This document shows, piece by piece, positions 27,599 to 36,251 of a stretch of 64,000 bases of DNA. The stretch covers positions 1 through 64,000 of the forward strand of contig NZ_PTJA01000017.1 of assembly GCF_002934545.1 (NCBI RefSeq). Direction: 5' to 3'. The notes beneath the pieces are model-generated. The model saw only the letters and a list, made by a program, of their open reading frames with translations. It had not been told where the DNA came from and ran no database searches. A program made the position numbers and the translations under genes. Each line of letters starts with the position of its first letter. Within the stretch, counting starts at the first letter, position 1. This DNA is from Lacrimispora xylanisolvens (GTDB taxonomy: Bacteria > Bacillota > Clostridia > Lachnospirales > Lachnospiraceae).

Positions 27599-28270
27599 TT
27601 AATTCTCCGTTTCTTTTGCGGTTTCCTTCTCCAGATAAAATATTACCTCCAATAAAGATGGCAGAATGGTTTCTGTCATGCTTTGATATTTTATAGTTGG
27701 TTTTTTCATATCCGGTATGCAGATCACAGGAATCCGGGCAGAGTATGAAGCTTGTATACCGGCCTCACTATCTTCCAGTACAAGACATTTTTCAGGATCA
27801 ACCTTTAATTTTTTACATGCCTTCAAAAATATATCCGGATTGGGTTTTCCCTTTTCAACTTCTGTACCAAATACCATTTCATCAAAACAGCCATCTATTC
27901 CATGTTGCACCAAAGCAAACAATGCTCTGTCTTTGGTACTGGATGATGCCAAAGCGATTTTGTATTTATTTTTCTTTAAATAATCCAACAGCTCTCTGAC
28001 GCCTGGTTTTAATGAAACTCCTTTTATAAAATACTCTTTCTCCCGTGATAGCGTGTAATCCAGTCCTTCCTGTACAGAAATCGGAAGCTGATAAAGATCC
28101 ACCAGAGTTTCCATATTACCCAGTTCTGTTTTTCCGCTATAGTTTTGCGCATAATTCTCTATGGTAAAAGAGTGTCCATATTTGTTTAGTAGCTCCTGGT
28201 ATAATTGATATGATATCACTTCACTATCGATTAACAATCCGTCCAAATCAAAAATTACTGCTTCCATCAT
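27599..28270 (-). CDS. HAD-superfamily hydrolase, beta-phosphoglucomutase-like
   Basis: 223 residues with complete HAD motifs: FDLDGLLIDSE (nucleophile Asp and acid Asp), motif II ALASSST, lysine in GKPNPDIF, and motif IV LEDSEAGIQAS. Phosphatase or mutase on a sugar phosphate or nucleotide. Its start overlaps the stop of the preceding gene by 4 bases (ATGA), implying coupling. Confidence 0.88.
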   Translation of the reverse strand: MMEAVIFDLDGLLIDSEVISYQLYQELLNKYGHSFTIENYAQNYSGKTELGNMETLVDLYQLPISVQEGLDYTLSREKEYFIKGVSLKPGVRELLDYLKKNKYKIALASSSTKDRALFALVQHGIDGCFDEMVFGTEVEKGKPNPDIFLKACKKLKVDPEKCLVLEDSEAGIQASYSARIPVICIPDMKKPTIKYQSMTETILPSLLEVIFYLEKETAKETEN

Positions 28271-28740
28271 GCTCTGTTCCTCTCTCTTTTTAAATAATTT
28301 AATTCTCCTGCTGAAATCCGGGCAATGATAACAAGGACAGACGCCTGGTTCAGTGTGACTTCCACACGGTTATTGGAAATAATTCTGATCTCATTTGCAA
28401 TGCCTACCATTCTTGATAATCGGAAATCGGAGGAACATGGAATCATTCCAATCATATCAAATGCCTCCGATTTGGATGCCTGGTTTAAAAATCCACAGCT
28501 GTTGGGAATCAGGGTTTCCCCGTCACACAGCAAAGTGGAACCATTGTAAATGCCACATTTCATATCTCTTTGTGAATCATAAAAATAAACGTAACAGTCA
28601 GCAAGGGTCTGATATTGTTCCAATATACGAATCCCAGTGTTGAGGGAAATTGTATTCTTAACGTTCCGGGATTCTGACTCAATTGCCTGAATCACTTTAT
28701 AAGCCATTGGTTCTAAATCACCTAATAAAACAGTTTTCAT
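28267..28740 (-). CDS. Hypothetical protein, coupled to HAD hydrolase
   Basis: 157-residue soluble protein that I do not recognise. It begins MKTVLLGDLEPMAYKVIQAIE and has a middle part with C-x(8-10)-C spacings (DMKCGIYNGSTLLCDGE), and no membrane segment. ATG at 28740 has GAGAGGAG upstream; the longer frame starts with TTG. Overlap with the HAD gene suggests a joint role. Confidence 0.6.
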   Translation of the reverse strand: MKTVLLGDLEPMAYKVIQAIESESRNVKNTISLNTGIRILEQYQTLADCYVYFYDSQRDMKCGIYNGSTLLCDGETLIPNSCGFLNQASKSEAFDMIGMIPCSSDFRLSRMVGIANEIRIISNNRVEVTLNQASVLVIIARISAGELNYLKRERNRA

Positions 28741-28765
28741 AAACAACTCCTCTCTACCGTCTCAC

Positions 28766-30112
28766 TCAGGCAAATTCCCTGCGGTAAACGAATGGAGCGG
28801 CTAAAATAACCAGCGCGCAAATGACCCATAAGACAGGCTCACAGATACATACAGCCAGATATCCCCACACAGGTACGATCATAAGGGAAAACCATACTTT
28901 TCCAATCAGTTCGATTACGCTGCATAGAAGTGGCAGCCCTGGATGAGCCATCCCCTGCAATGCGCTCCGCATAATTACAAGAAATGCCATTGGCGGAATC
29001 ATTGGTATACTGATTTGAAGGTAAAGAACTGCACTGGAAACAACTTCCTGGCTGACACTCCCCGTAATGAGCTTTACTGCATTTTCCCCAAGCATAAATA
29101 CAAACGTAACAGCAAACAGCCACCAGACGCCGTAGATAAGCAAGGCCGTCTTGATCCCTTTACCGATTCGTGTATTGCGATTGGCTCCATAATTCTGGCT
29201 GGAATAAGTAGCAATACTTGCCGCCAGAGCAAGCCCCGGATTATAGAATAGTTCAGCCAGACGGCGTGCTCCCATCTGGGCTGCTATATAGACACTGCCC
29301 AGTGCATTGATACTGCTTTGTAAAACGACACTGCCAATGTTATAAATGGTGCTCATAAGTGCCATACTGAGCCCTGTCCAGAGCATTTTAAAAACAAAGG
29401 CAGGCTTTACAAGGAAATCCTTTTTCTCAAAGCATAGTTCTCTATAATTTTTTACAATATAAAAAAAGCATAATACCCCACTGACTCCCTGCGCAAGCAC
29501 AGTCGCTATCGCCGCCCCCTGTACTCCCATTGCCAGATTTCCCATAAACAGATAGTCCAGTCCTACATTCAGCACACTGCTAAAGAGTAAAAACAGCAGC
29601 GGCGTAAAGCTGTTGCCAACTGCCTGAAGTAAACTGAATTCCAGATTATACGCCATGGACAAAGGGATTCCCGCCAGAATAATGGTAAAGTAGTTAAGGG
29701 CTCCCTCCAGAGTATCCTCTGGTATCTGAAGTATTACTAAAAGTGAATGTCGGAACAACAAAAAAAGAGTAGTAAGGAGTACTGCAAAGACACAGGCGAT
29801 GGTGACCATATAGCAGACAGCCTGCTTCATCTCCTTTTTTTCTCCTGCGCCAAAATACTTGCTCACAATCAGAGCCAGGCCATTATTTAATCCAAAAACA
29901 AAATTTGTAATAAGGCTGTATAATGCCGCCGTTGCACCAATTTCTGCCAAAGCCACATCCCCTAACAGATGACCTGCGATTGACGCATCCGCCAGACTAT
30001 ATAGCTGCTGCAATAAATTTCCGAAAAAAAGTGGCAGCGAAAAATAGAGAAGCAATTGAAACGGGCTGCCTTTCGTCATATCAAGAACGCGACTTTTGTA
30101 ATTCATCTGCAT
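28766..30112 (-). CDS. MATE-family efflux transporter
   Basis: 448-residue, 12-segment multidrug/toxin exporter of the MATE (DinF/NorM) type. The start TKGSPFQLLLYFSLPLFFGNLLQQLYSLADASIAGHLLG with the following NNGLALIVSKYFGAGE is characteristic and is repeated at lower identity in the second half (NPGLALAASIATYSSQNYGANR). GGGGAGGAGGAG lies just before the ATG; ATG at 30106 is an alternative. Divergent from an AraC regulator. Confidence 0.92.
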   Translation of the reverse strand: MQMNYKSRVLDMTKGSPFQLLLYFSLPLFFGNLLQQLYSLADASIAGHLLGDVALAEIGATAALYSLITNFVFGLNNGLALIVSKYFGAGEKKEMKQAVCYMVTIACVFAVLLTTLFLLFRHSLLVILQIPEDTLEGALNYFTIILAGIPLSMAYNLEFSLLQAVGNSFTPLLFLLFSSVLNVGLDYLFMGNLAMGVQGAAIATVLAQGVSGVLCFFYIVKNYRELCFEKKDFLVKPAFVFKMLWTGLSMALMSTIYNIGSVVLQSSINALGSVYIAAQMGARRLAELFYNPGLALAASIATYSSQNYGANRNTRIGKGIKTALLIYGVWWLFAVTFVFMLGENAVKLITGSVSQEVVSSAVLYLQISIPMIPPMAFLVIMRSALQGMAHPGLPLLCSVIELIGKVWFSLMIVPVWGYLAVCICEPVLWVICALVILAAPFVYRREFA

Positions 30113-30263
30113 AAAACTCCTCCTCCCCGACACATGACTGATGCAGCATCAGAAACCCACATTTTATCTGTATTTCCTACTCTCATTATATACATAAATA
30201 ATACTTGCCGCTTTCACGGAAACGTCATATACTATAAAAAAAGCGACAAAAGAGGGGATCTAA

Positions 30264-31166
30264 ATGATTCGAAACAGAAATTATGTTTCAACAGACAGCC
30301 ACAGAAAGGAATTGCAGGATCAGGGCTTCCGGCTTTTTGACCTGCTTGCTAATGAAGGAGATATCCACCAATATTTTGCTGATTGCATCCCTTCCCACTG
30401 GCATTTGGAATTAGAAGTTTTTATTTTACTGCAAGGCAGTGTTCTGATTCAGATTGGAGACAATTCTTATTACGTGGAAGCTGGCGAAGGTTGCTTTATC
30501 AATACTGGTGTTCTGCATTCCTTTACTGCGATTGTGCCTTCTCCCTGTATCTATCATTCTTTTGTATTTGACTCTGGTATTGTAGGCGGTACGCCGGGAA
30601 GTGTTTTTGATACGATGTATGTACGTCCTTTATTAAATGCAGGACCAGATTTTTTGAAATTCGGAAGAGAGGCTGAAGATAAATCGTTTTTTCAGCAGTT
30701 TGAAATTGCCTTTAATGCCTGCGCGGAGGAGAAACCCGGTTATGAATTTGAAGTCCGGGAAGCAATTTCAAAAATACTGCTTTATACAAAGGAAAAGCAT
30801 CAGACTATGCCCTCACGCAGAGTGCCGACGATTCAGGAATCCCGTTTGAAGCAAATGTTGGAATGGATTGACGAAAATCTAAGAAATGTGATGACGGTAA
30901 AAGAAATTGCGGATACAGCAAATATCTGTACAAGAGAATGCCAGCGCATATTCAGCCGGTATCTCCATTACAGCCCGATGGCGTATATTCAGCGGAGGCG
31001 GCTGTTTAAAGCCGCAGAGCAGCTTTCAACCACAGATGCCCCCATAACTGATATTGCTTTTGACTGTGGTTTCTCAAGCCCCAGTTATTTCACCAAGCAG
31101 TTTAAAGATCTGGTTGGTGCCACCCCCAAAGAATACCGCACTGCAATACAGGAAAACCGGCTCTGA
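30264..31166 (+). CDS. AraC-family regulator with N-terminal cupin
   Basis: 300 residues: cupin-like effector domain (about 20-115: HWHLELEVFILLQGSVLIQIGDNSYYVEAGEGCFINTGVLH split by loops) and a C-terminal AraC DNA-binding domain (WIDENLRNVMTVKEIADTANICTRECQRIF ... CGFSSPSYFTKQFKDLVGATPKEYR). GAGGGGATCTAA precedes the ATG. As a divergent neighbour it is the best candidate regulator of the MATE exporter. Confidence 0.9.
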   Translation: MIRNRNYVSTDSHRKELQDQGFRLFDLLANEGDIHQYFADCIPSHWHLELEVFILLQGSVLIQIGDNSYYVEAGEGCFINTGVLHSFTAIVPSPCIYHSFVFDSGIVGGTPGSVFDTMYVRPLLNAGPDFLKFGREAEDKSFFQQFEIAFNACAEEKPGYEFEVREAISKILLYTKEKHQTMPSRRVPTIQESRLKQMLEWIDENLRNVMTVKEIADTANICTRECQRIFSRYLHYSPMAYIQRRRLFKAAEQLSTTDAPITDIAFDCGFSSPSYFTKQFKDLVGATPKEYRTAIQENRL

Positions 31167-31175
31167 TACATGGTT

Positions 31176-31493
31176 TTAAATCAAATAATAGCCGGCAGTA
31201 CTAATGACCGTTCCCAATATTATCGACATAACAACCATGGGAACCATCGATTTTTTATCTTCCCTGGCCACAAGGATGATAACCGGTAAGGCTAAGCCAA
31301 ATCCAATCATACCACCTTTCATCCACCATACAATTCCATATAAATTAAGGTTAAATATCACAAAAGGTAGAATCAGATAAAATACAAATGCAGAAGCGAT
31401 GGAATACTTATCAAGCTTCATTTTTATCATCGGCAGCACATCAAGTATTCCTGCCACAATCCCAATCAGCAACGTCAAAAAGAATTCTCTCAT
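31176..31493 (-). CDS. Small membrane protein next to the sigma factor
   Basis: 105-residue protein with four predicted transmembrane segments and almost no soluble part. No family recognised. Its ATG overlaps the stop of the sigma-factor gene (ATGA), so the two are made together; an anti-sigma-like or signalling role is conceivable but the sequence gives no direct sign. Confidence 0.6.
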   Translation of the reverse strand: MREFFLTLLIGIVAGILDVLPMIKMKLDKYSIASAFVFYLILPFVIFNLNLYGIVWWMKGGMIGFGLALPVIILVAREDKKSMVPMVVMSIILGTVISTAGYYLI

Positions 31494-32347
31494 ACGGTTA
31501 CCTCCTCACCAGCTCCGGCAACCACTCTCATTGCGGAGGAACCCAAAAGATCTTTAATAAATCTATGGATTACATCTGGCGAGCGGTACTTGGGCAGCTG
31601 TGCGAAAATAAGGGACATCTGATCCATCTCATCCATTGCCTGAGTGAAACTAAAGATGGATTTTTCGTCCGCTATGGACATATTGCTATACTCTAATTTA
31701 TTGGGTTCCAACCGTTTTGTATGTATGGCGTATCCTACCCGCTTCTTGCAATTACATTTACCAGTCTGAGACAAACCGCAATATTCACTCAAAAATTCTC
31801 CAACCTGTTTTCGAGTGCGTGAAAGGCGCTGGCGATATGCTTCTGGTGAAATTTCCAGAATTTCAGCGCAAATCTTACTGTCAACTCTAAACATAACACC
31901 AAGTACATAAATCAGACGGCTTTCCGCATCCAGGCACTGAAGCATAACATTTGTGCAGGAATGTTTTAATTCATCAGCCAGAAGATTCTCGTCCACATTT
32001 TGGGTTAATTGATTTGTATTATGGATGAACCCATTATCAATATCCTGCCCATAAAATTCAAAACTGAGCTGATGCTGTGCAAACATAGACTTTTTGTAAT
32101 TGATTAAATAATTTGCGGCGATGCGGTACACCCAGGTAGAAAATGCACTTTCTTTCCGGAATGAAGAAAGCTGAGTGATAACTTTAATAATAATTTCCTG
32201 GGTTGCATCCTCAGCATCAAAAGGCATTCCAAGCATTCGAAGAGACAGGTTATAGATCATATCCTTCACACTTAGGATTAATTCTTCCAGTGCCTCCCTG
32301 TCTCCTTCAACCGCCTTGTCAAATAAATCAAATATTTCGTTTTGCAT
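31490..32347 (-). CDS. ECF-type RNA polymerase sigma factor with C-terminal extension
   Basis: 285 residues. Region 2 is DMIYNLSLRMLGMPFDAEDATQEIIIKV..AFSTWVYRIAANYLIN, region 4 is near ICAEILEISPEAYRQRLSRTRKQ. Beyond region 4 comes a C-x(7)-C-x-C motif (CGLSQTGKCNC) and about 80 further residues without homologue that I can name, longer than ordinary ECF factors (about 180). It may be a self-controlled sigma of the ECF41-like kind. AAGGAGGAACAAGTC precedes the ATG. Confidence 0.85.
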   Translation of the reverse strand: MQNEIFDLFDKAVEGDREALEELILSVKDMIYNLSLRMLGMPFDAEDATQEIIIKVITQLSSFRKESAFSTWVYRIAANYLINYKKSMFAQHQLSFEFYGQDIDNGFIHNTNQLTQNVDENLLADELKHSCTNVMLQCLDAESRLIYVLGVMFRVDSKICAEILEISPEAYRQRLSRTRKQVGEFLSEYCGLSQTGKCNCKKRVGYAIHTKRLEPNKLEYSNMSIADEKSIFSFTQAMDEMDQMSLIFAQLPKYRSPDVIHRFIKDLLGSSAMRVVAGAGEEVTV

Positions 32348-32489
32348 GACTTGTTCCTCCTTAATTTTATGTGTCTATTATTAGACAACCAGAACTTAGC
32401 ATTTGTGACAAAATATTTTAATTTTTTGTAGAAGTATTCTAAGGCGCTGCAAACAACCCAGTTCCTCTTCCTGTCAATTTTTTATGGCC

Positions 32490-33512
32490 CTACATTTCCG
32501 CATCATTTTCCTCTTCGTATGCATCCTCCATTTTCACCGAATCTTCCATCTGCTCCTCAAGGAATTTCACACGTACAACCGCCTGAGGCCAGTTAATGGT
32601 AATCTGACTGTGTCTGCCTTTTTCCTTTGCTTCACCCACAATAATTTGCAATAGTTCTTCCATAACAGTCTTAGTAAGGTATCCGCCTCTCCAATGAAAT
32701 GTTAATACTTTCCCCTTTTTAATTGCCTGTTGGCAGCGTTTTTTAATATCCTCCAATTTGGTGAAAGAAAGTTTCTTATCCTTATAGAAGAAATGATCTC
32801 CATCGCCACACACCGGGACCTTATATATCACAGGCTCATGATCCTTAAAGATCCCTTTATCATCCAGGTTAAAATAGTCATACCTCAGTTCTTTCTTTCC
32901 TAATGTATTATCAAATGTGGCATCCAGATGATACCACACCCCATTAATCCGAATCACGTTCCAGGCGTGTCTGTATTTGATGTTCTTTTCCGGATTATTC
33001 TCAGAAATAACAACAATACAGGGAATAGAAAGCCGGTCACAAAGGATCTTAACCGACTTTGCAATTCCCTCACAAACGCCCACGCCCTGCCCCAACGGCC
33101 CCAGGATTTCATGGGAATACTGCTTTTTCAGTTTATCATAAGTAACATTTTCACAGATAAAATCATGAATGTATTGTTCCTTCTCCCAATCACTTTTATC
33201 TTTCACCACCCTGGCAAGCTTCTCCACTCTGGCGGTCATTGCCACCTGATGTTCTTTAATTTTATTCTTATCAAATAAATAAACCGGCTTCATCTTTACA
33301 AGTGACGAGTTATCGTAAAAGGAATATTGAAAAGTAGAAGCATAAAATATCTCCGGACAATCCAATCTCAACTTAAAAAAGATATCGCTCAGCTCAGCCC
33401 CATCGATTCTTTGCACATCAAAGCTCTGTGAAAGTGACTCCAGTCCGCTCTTAATGACCTGGTAAATTCTTTGTTGCTGTTTATTCATCTGACTATAGTA
33501 ATATGGTTCCAT
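32490..33512 (-). CDS. Transglutaminase-like domain protein
   Basis: 340 residues with a transglutaminase-like fold: Cys in GVGVCEGIAKSVKIL, His in YRHAWNVIRI, Asp in WYHLDATFDN (about residues 145-200). No signal peptide. Followed by a C-terminal region with no recognisable domain. Probably a thiol protease or a degraded relative. Runs with the DUF6323-like gene 38 bases upstream. Confidence 0.8.
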   Translation of the reverse strand: MEPYYYSQMNKQQQRIYQVIKSGLESLSQSFDVQRIDGAELSDIFFKLRLDCPEIFYASTFQYSFYDNSSLVKMKPVYLFDKNKIKEHQVAMTARVEKLARVVKDKSDWEKEQYIHDFICENVTYDKLKKQYSHEILGPLGQGVGVCEGIAKSVKILCDRLSIPCIVVISENNPEKNIKYRHAWNVIRINGVWYHLDATFDNTLGKKELRYDYFNLDDKGIFKDHEPVIYKVPVCGDGDHFFYKDKKLSFTKLEDIKKRCQQAIKKGKVLTFHWRGGYLTKTVMEELLQIIVGEAKEKGRHSQITINWPQAVVRVKFLEEQMEDSVKMEDAYEEENDAEM

Positions 33513-33550
33513 TTAATAAATCTCCTCTTCTATCTCAACCCCCATACGCA

Positions 33551-34087
33551 CTACCTCCAGCAAAGCTCTTTCAACGTCTGTAAATATAGATCTTTATCCC
33601 ACCTCTGAACAATGTCTATCTTGGAAAACTCTCCCTTACCCTGGGTAATCTTATACCCCTTGTAACCAGCCCTGATTGCCTCACTGAATATTTCAAGACA
33701 AGTGCTTTCCAGATACTCCAGATCCCCATAGCAAACATCTTCAAATTGTTCTTTCATAAAATTAAGCAGCTCTTCATCTGTAATCTCATCCTGCATTTCA
33801 TTCTTATACAGAAAGAATATTTCCTGGAGTCGGATCAACGTATCCAAATAGTTATCCTGAGAAATATATGCAGAATCGCAAAATATATATATAATCTGTG
33901 GAATCACGCTCTGTCCGAATTCAACTCTGCGTTCTGCTTTCAGCGTATGGTTTTTCTCTTCAATCAAAAGTTCCGTATCTTCCTCCGATAATTGAAGCCC
34001 ATATTTTGATGTATACTGGTTCGTTTCCTGTATCTGCTTCATCCACTGCTGCCGGTTCATGACCTCAAGCCAATTTTGCTCATCCAT
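33551..34087 (-). CDS. DUF6323-family protein
   Basis: 178-residue acidic helical protein. The stretch FGLQLSEEDTELLIEEKNHTLKAERRVEFG-like sequence (YGLQLSEEDTE... RRVEFGQSVIPQIIYIFCDSAYI) resembles DUF6323 proteins common in Lachnospiraceae. Function unknown. ATG at 34087 rather than 34093 because GGAGGT needs the seven-base spacing. Confidence 0.65.
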   Translation of the reverse strand: MDEQNWLEVMNRQQWMKQIQETNQYTSKYGLQLSEEDTELLIEEKNHTLKAERRVEFGQSVIPQIIYIFCDSAYISQDNYLDTLIRLQEIFFLYKNEMQDEITDEELLNFMKEQFEDVCYGDLEYLESTCLEIFSEAIRAGYKGYKITQGKGEFSKIDIVQRWDKDLYLQTLKELCWR

Positions 34088-34178
34088 ATACATACCTCCA
34101 TTCGTGTAAGTAGTATATCCCTTTTGGGCTAAATTTTGTAGTCTTGAGTTTCAACCGTTTTCATGGTAAAATATAAGT

Positions 34179-34203
34179 GTAGAGAGGAGATGATCCTCTC
34201 TAC
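34179..34203. terminator. Hairpin between ABC exporter and DUF6323 gene
   Basis: A perfect 10-bp stem (GTAGAGAGGA / TCCTCTCTAC) with a 5-base loop just after the ABC exporter stop on the minus strand. No clean T-tract, so it may be a weak terminator or mRNA-end hairpin. Confidence 0.55.
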
Positions 34204-34211
34204 AAACGCGT

Positions 34212-35897
34212 CTACTGCATGCTCTTATGATACAAGTCAGAAAAATACATTCCATTCTTTAATAGTTCATTAAATGTTCCCTGCTCAACAATACGGCCAT
34301 CGTTAAACACCATAATCCGGTCAAAATTTATGATGGAAGTTAGTCGGTGTGCAATTGCTATGACCGTTTTATCCGACAAGAGTCTCATTACCTCTTCCAT
34401 GACAGCCTCTTCCGTTATATTATCCAAGGCAGAAGTCGCTTCATCCATAATAACAATATTATTTTTTTGAAACCACAGCCGGGCTAATGCCAGCCTCTGC
34501 CTTTCACCTCCAGATAATATCATCCCACGTTCACCGATAAGAGTATCAATTCCACTATCCATTTTTGACACTGAATCAGCTAACTTCATTTTCTTTAATA
34601 TTTCGTGGATGTATTGGTCATCCTCGTTCTGGTTATGAACAATATTTTCTCTGACCGTACCGTCAAATACCGGAGCTTCCTGTGATATATAGCTTACATT
34701 TTTATACAGACTTTCCAGGTTTATGTCCCTTAATTCACTACCATCAATCTGAATACTGCCATGATCATATTTTAATAATCCCAATAAGAGTTTAATTAAT
34801 GTTGTTTTTCCGGAACCACTGCTCCCCACAAGCGCTATTTTTTCCCCCTTGTTAATCTCAACATTCAAATTATTAATAACTTTCTTGTTATTATATTGAA
34901 AGCAAAGATTTGTTATCCTGATATCACCTTGTTCTACTTCAACACGCTTTCCTCTCTCTAATTGTTCATCCTCTTTCATGTTAAGAATTTTTTCAAATCT
35001 GCAGTATGTAGCCTTATCCAGTTTATACTGGACAGTTAATACATTAAAGACCGCGATTGGTGTATAGGCATTTTCAACCAGAGAAATAAGTGCCACTGAG
35101 GTTCCTATAGATACAGATTGATTCAACCAGGCGTATACAAGGATTCCTACATTTAGAAATGCCACAAGTATTGCAAATATGGTGAAGAATGCTTCATGGA
35201 TCATATTCATCTTTACTTTAGATTTTATAATCTCATTTTTCGACTTTACTGCCTTTTCTATTTCATAAGGGAATCGGCAGCTCATTCGGAATGTCACCAT
35301 CTCCATAAATCCACGGACCAGATAATGATTCATCATTTCTTCATTGCACAAGATTTTTTCTTTGATTGAATATAGTAACTTCAAAAGTAAATTCGTTGTG
35401 ATAAATACAAAAACATAACCGAACAATATTAAATAAGTGATAAACGGGTTCAATTTCCATATAAAAAAGATGCTGAATAAAATGGTTGGGATCAATTGCC
35501 TGAAAACGCTCAACCAATAATCAAAAACAATTCCTTTTCCTGCATTTGCCCCATTCTCAATGCTTTGTGTAAGCTTCCCTGTACCCAAAGATTGATACTC
35601 AATATACTGGATTTTACTAACCTTTTTTAAGGCCTGTACTTTAAAATCTAAATAAATACCATTTCGAAGCTTTTGCTTCGGATATTCGTCAAAATAATTT
35701 AACAAGTAAAAACTAATTAATACAATTCCATATACCAGAATAGTATTTAATCTGATTGTGTGATCATTGAACTCATCAATTATTTTTTGAAAATATTTTA
35801 TTTTATAGTTCGTTAAAAATGCAATTAATAAACCTGTTATAACGTATAAGGCAATCGCCTTTTTATTCTCTTTTATGATTTCTTTTATTTGGCTCAT
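34212..35897 (-). CDS. ABC transporter, fused permease and ATPase (peptide or drug export type)
   Basis: 561 residues: six transmembrane segments (about 15-290) and an ATPase with Walker A GSSGSGKTT, Q-loop SYISQEAPVFDGT, signature LSGGERQRLALARL, Walker B IVIMDEATSALD and switch His IAHRL. No N-terminal C39 peptidase domain. AT-rich compared with neighbours, and the last gene of the island. It needs a second copy to form the dimer. AAAAGGAGTACAGG precedes the ATG. Cargo unknown; a tiny Cys-containing ORF upstream is a candidate. Confidence 0.88.
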   Translation of the reverse strand: MSQIKEIIKENKKAIALYVITGLLIAFLTNYKIKYFQKIIDEFNDHTIRLNTILVYGIVLISFYLLNYFDEYPKQKLRNGIYLDFKVQALKKVSKIQYIEYQSLGTGKLTQSIENGANAGKGIVFDYWLSVFRQLIPTILFSIFFIWKLNPFITYLILFGYVFVFITTNLLLKLLYSIKEKILCNEEMMNHYLVRGFMEMVTFRMSCRFPYEIEKAVKSKNEIIKSKVKMNMIHEAFFTIFAILVAFLNVGILVYAWLNQSVSIGTSVALISLVENAYTPIAVFNVLTVQYKLDKATYCRFEKILNMKEDEQLERGKRVEVEQGDIRITNLCFQYNNKKVINNLNVEINKGEKIALVGSSGSGKTTLIKLLLGLLKYDHGSIQIDGSELRDINLESLYKNVSYISQEAPVFDGTVRENIVHNQNEDDQYIHEILKKMKLADSVSKMDSGIDTLIGERGMILSGGERQRLALARLWFQKNNIVIMDEATSALDNITEEAVMEEVMRLLSDKTVIAIAHRLTSIINFDRIMVFNDGRIVEQGTFNELLKNGMYFSDLYHKSMQ

Positions 35898-35937
35898 TCC
35901 TGTACTCCTTTTTTATTTAAACTGAATGGAAAAAGGG

Positions 35938-36016
35938 TCAGTACAGTTGAGACTGTTAACATATTTCAAAATTTACCTCAGCACAATCTGCTAACAGATT
36001 ATATCAACTGTACTGA
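35938..36016 (-). promoter_or_regulatory. Attenuator-like leader of the ABC exporter
   Basis: TCAGTACAGTTGA (35938-35950) and its complement (36004-36016) form a 13-bp stem, continued by CTGTTA/TAACAG. The hairpin is followed on the minus strand by CCCTTTTTCC. A competing local hairpin AATCTG/CAGATT (35985-36000) uses part of the same strand. Together they look like alternative terminator and antiterminator folds. Confidence 0.55.
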
Positions 36017-36040
36017 GTAGTTACCTCGGATGCTTTTCAA
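35999..36040 (-). CDS. Putative 13-residue leader peptide of the ABC exporter
   Basis: TTG at 36040 follows AGGCGGTGA at eight bases, an almost perfect ribosome-binding site, and opens MKSIRGNYSVQLI (first residue read from TTG) with TAA at 35999-36001. The last codons lie inside the first arm of the hairpin, so ribosome position could decide the fold. Not proven to be translated. Confidence 0.45.
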   Translation of the reverse strand: MKSIRGNYSVQLI

Positions 36041-36158
36041 AAGGATTCACCGCCTGTCTTTGTTAATTATATTCTTTTACCTGGAAGCTGATTTATAAGA
36101 TTTTATAACATTCTCTATTTTTTATATAAGATTTTTCTTTAAGTAATTACCACAACTT

Positions 36159-36233
36159 TTAAGGATGGCGGAATTTAGTCATGCACAGGTATTTGCATAA
36201 TTCAATTGTTTCTGTTTCGGTTTCTAAATTCAT
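36159..36233 (-). CDS. Small ORF with two cysteines between hamB and the ABC exporter
   Basis: A 24-residue frame (begins MNLETETETIEL, ends MTKFRHP) with AAGGGGG six bases before its ATG, starting 18 bases after the hamB stop. It has C-x3-C spacing. No known peptide family recognised. It may be a signal, toxin or bacteriocin-like peptide, or chance. Confidence 0.4.
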   Translation of the reverse strand: MNLETETETIELCKYLCMTKFRHP

Positions 36234-36251
36234 ACCGATCCCCCTTCACAC

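Noticed and set aside
36028-36057. GTG-started 9-codon frame upstream of the ABC exporter
   Set aside because: Its ribosome-binding site is weaker than that of the overlapping TTG frame at 36040, which was kept instead.
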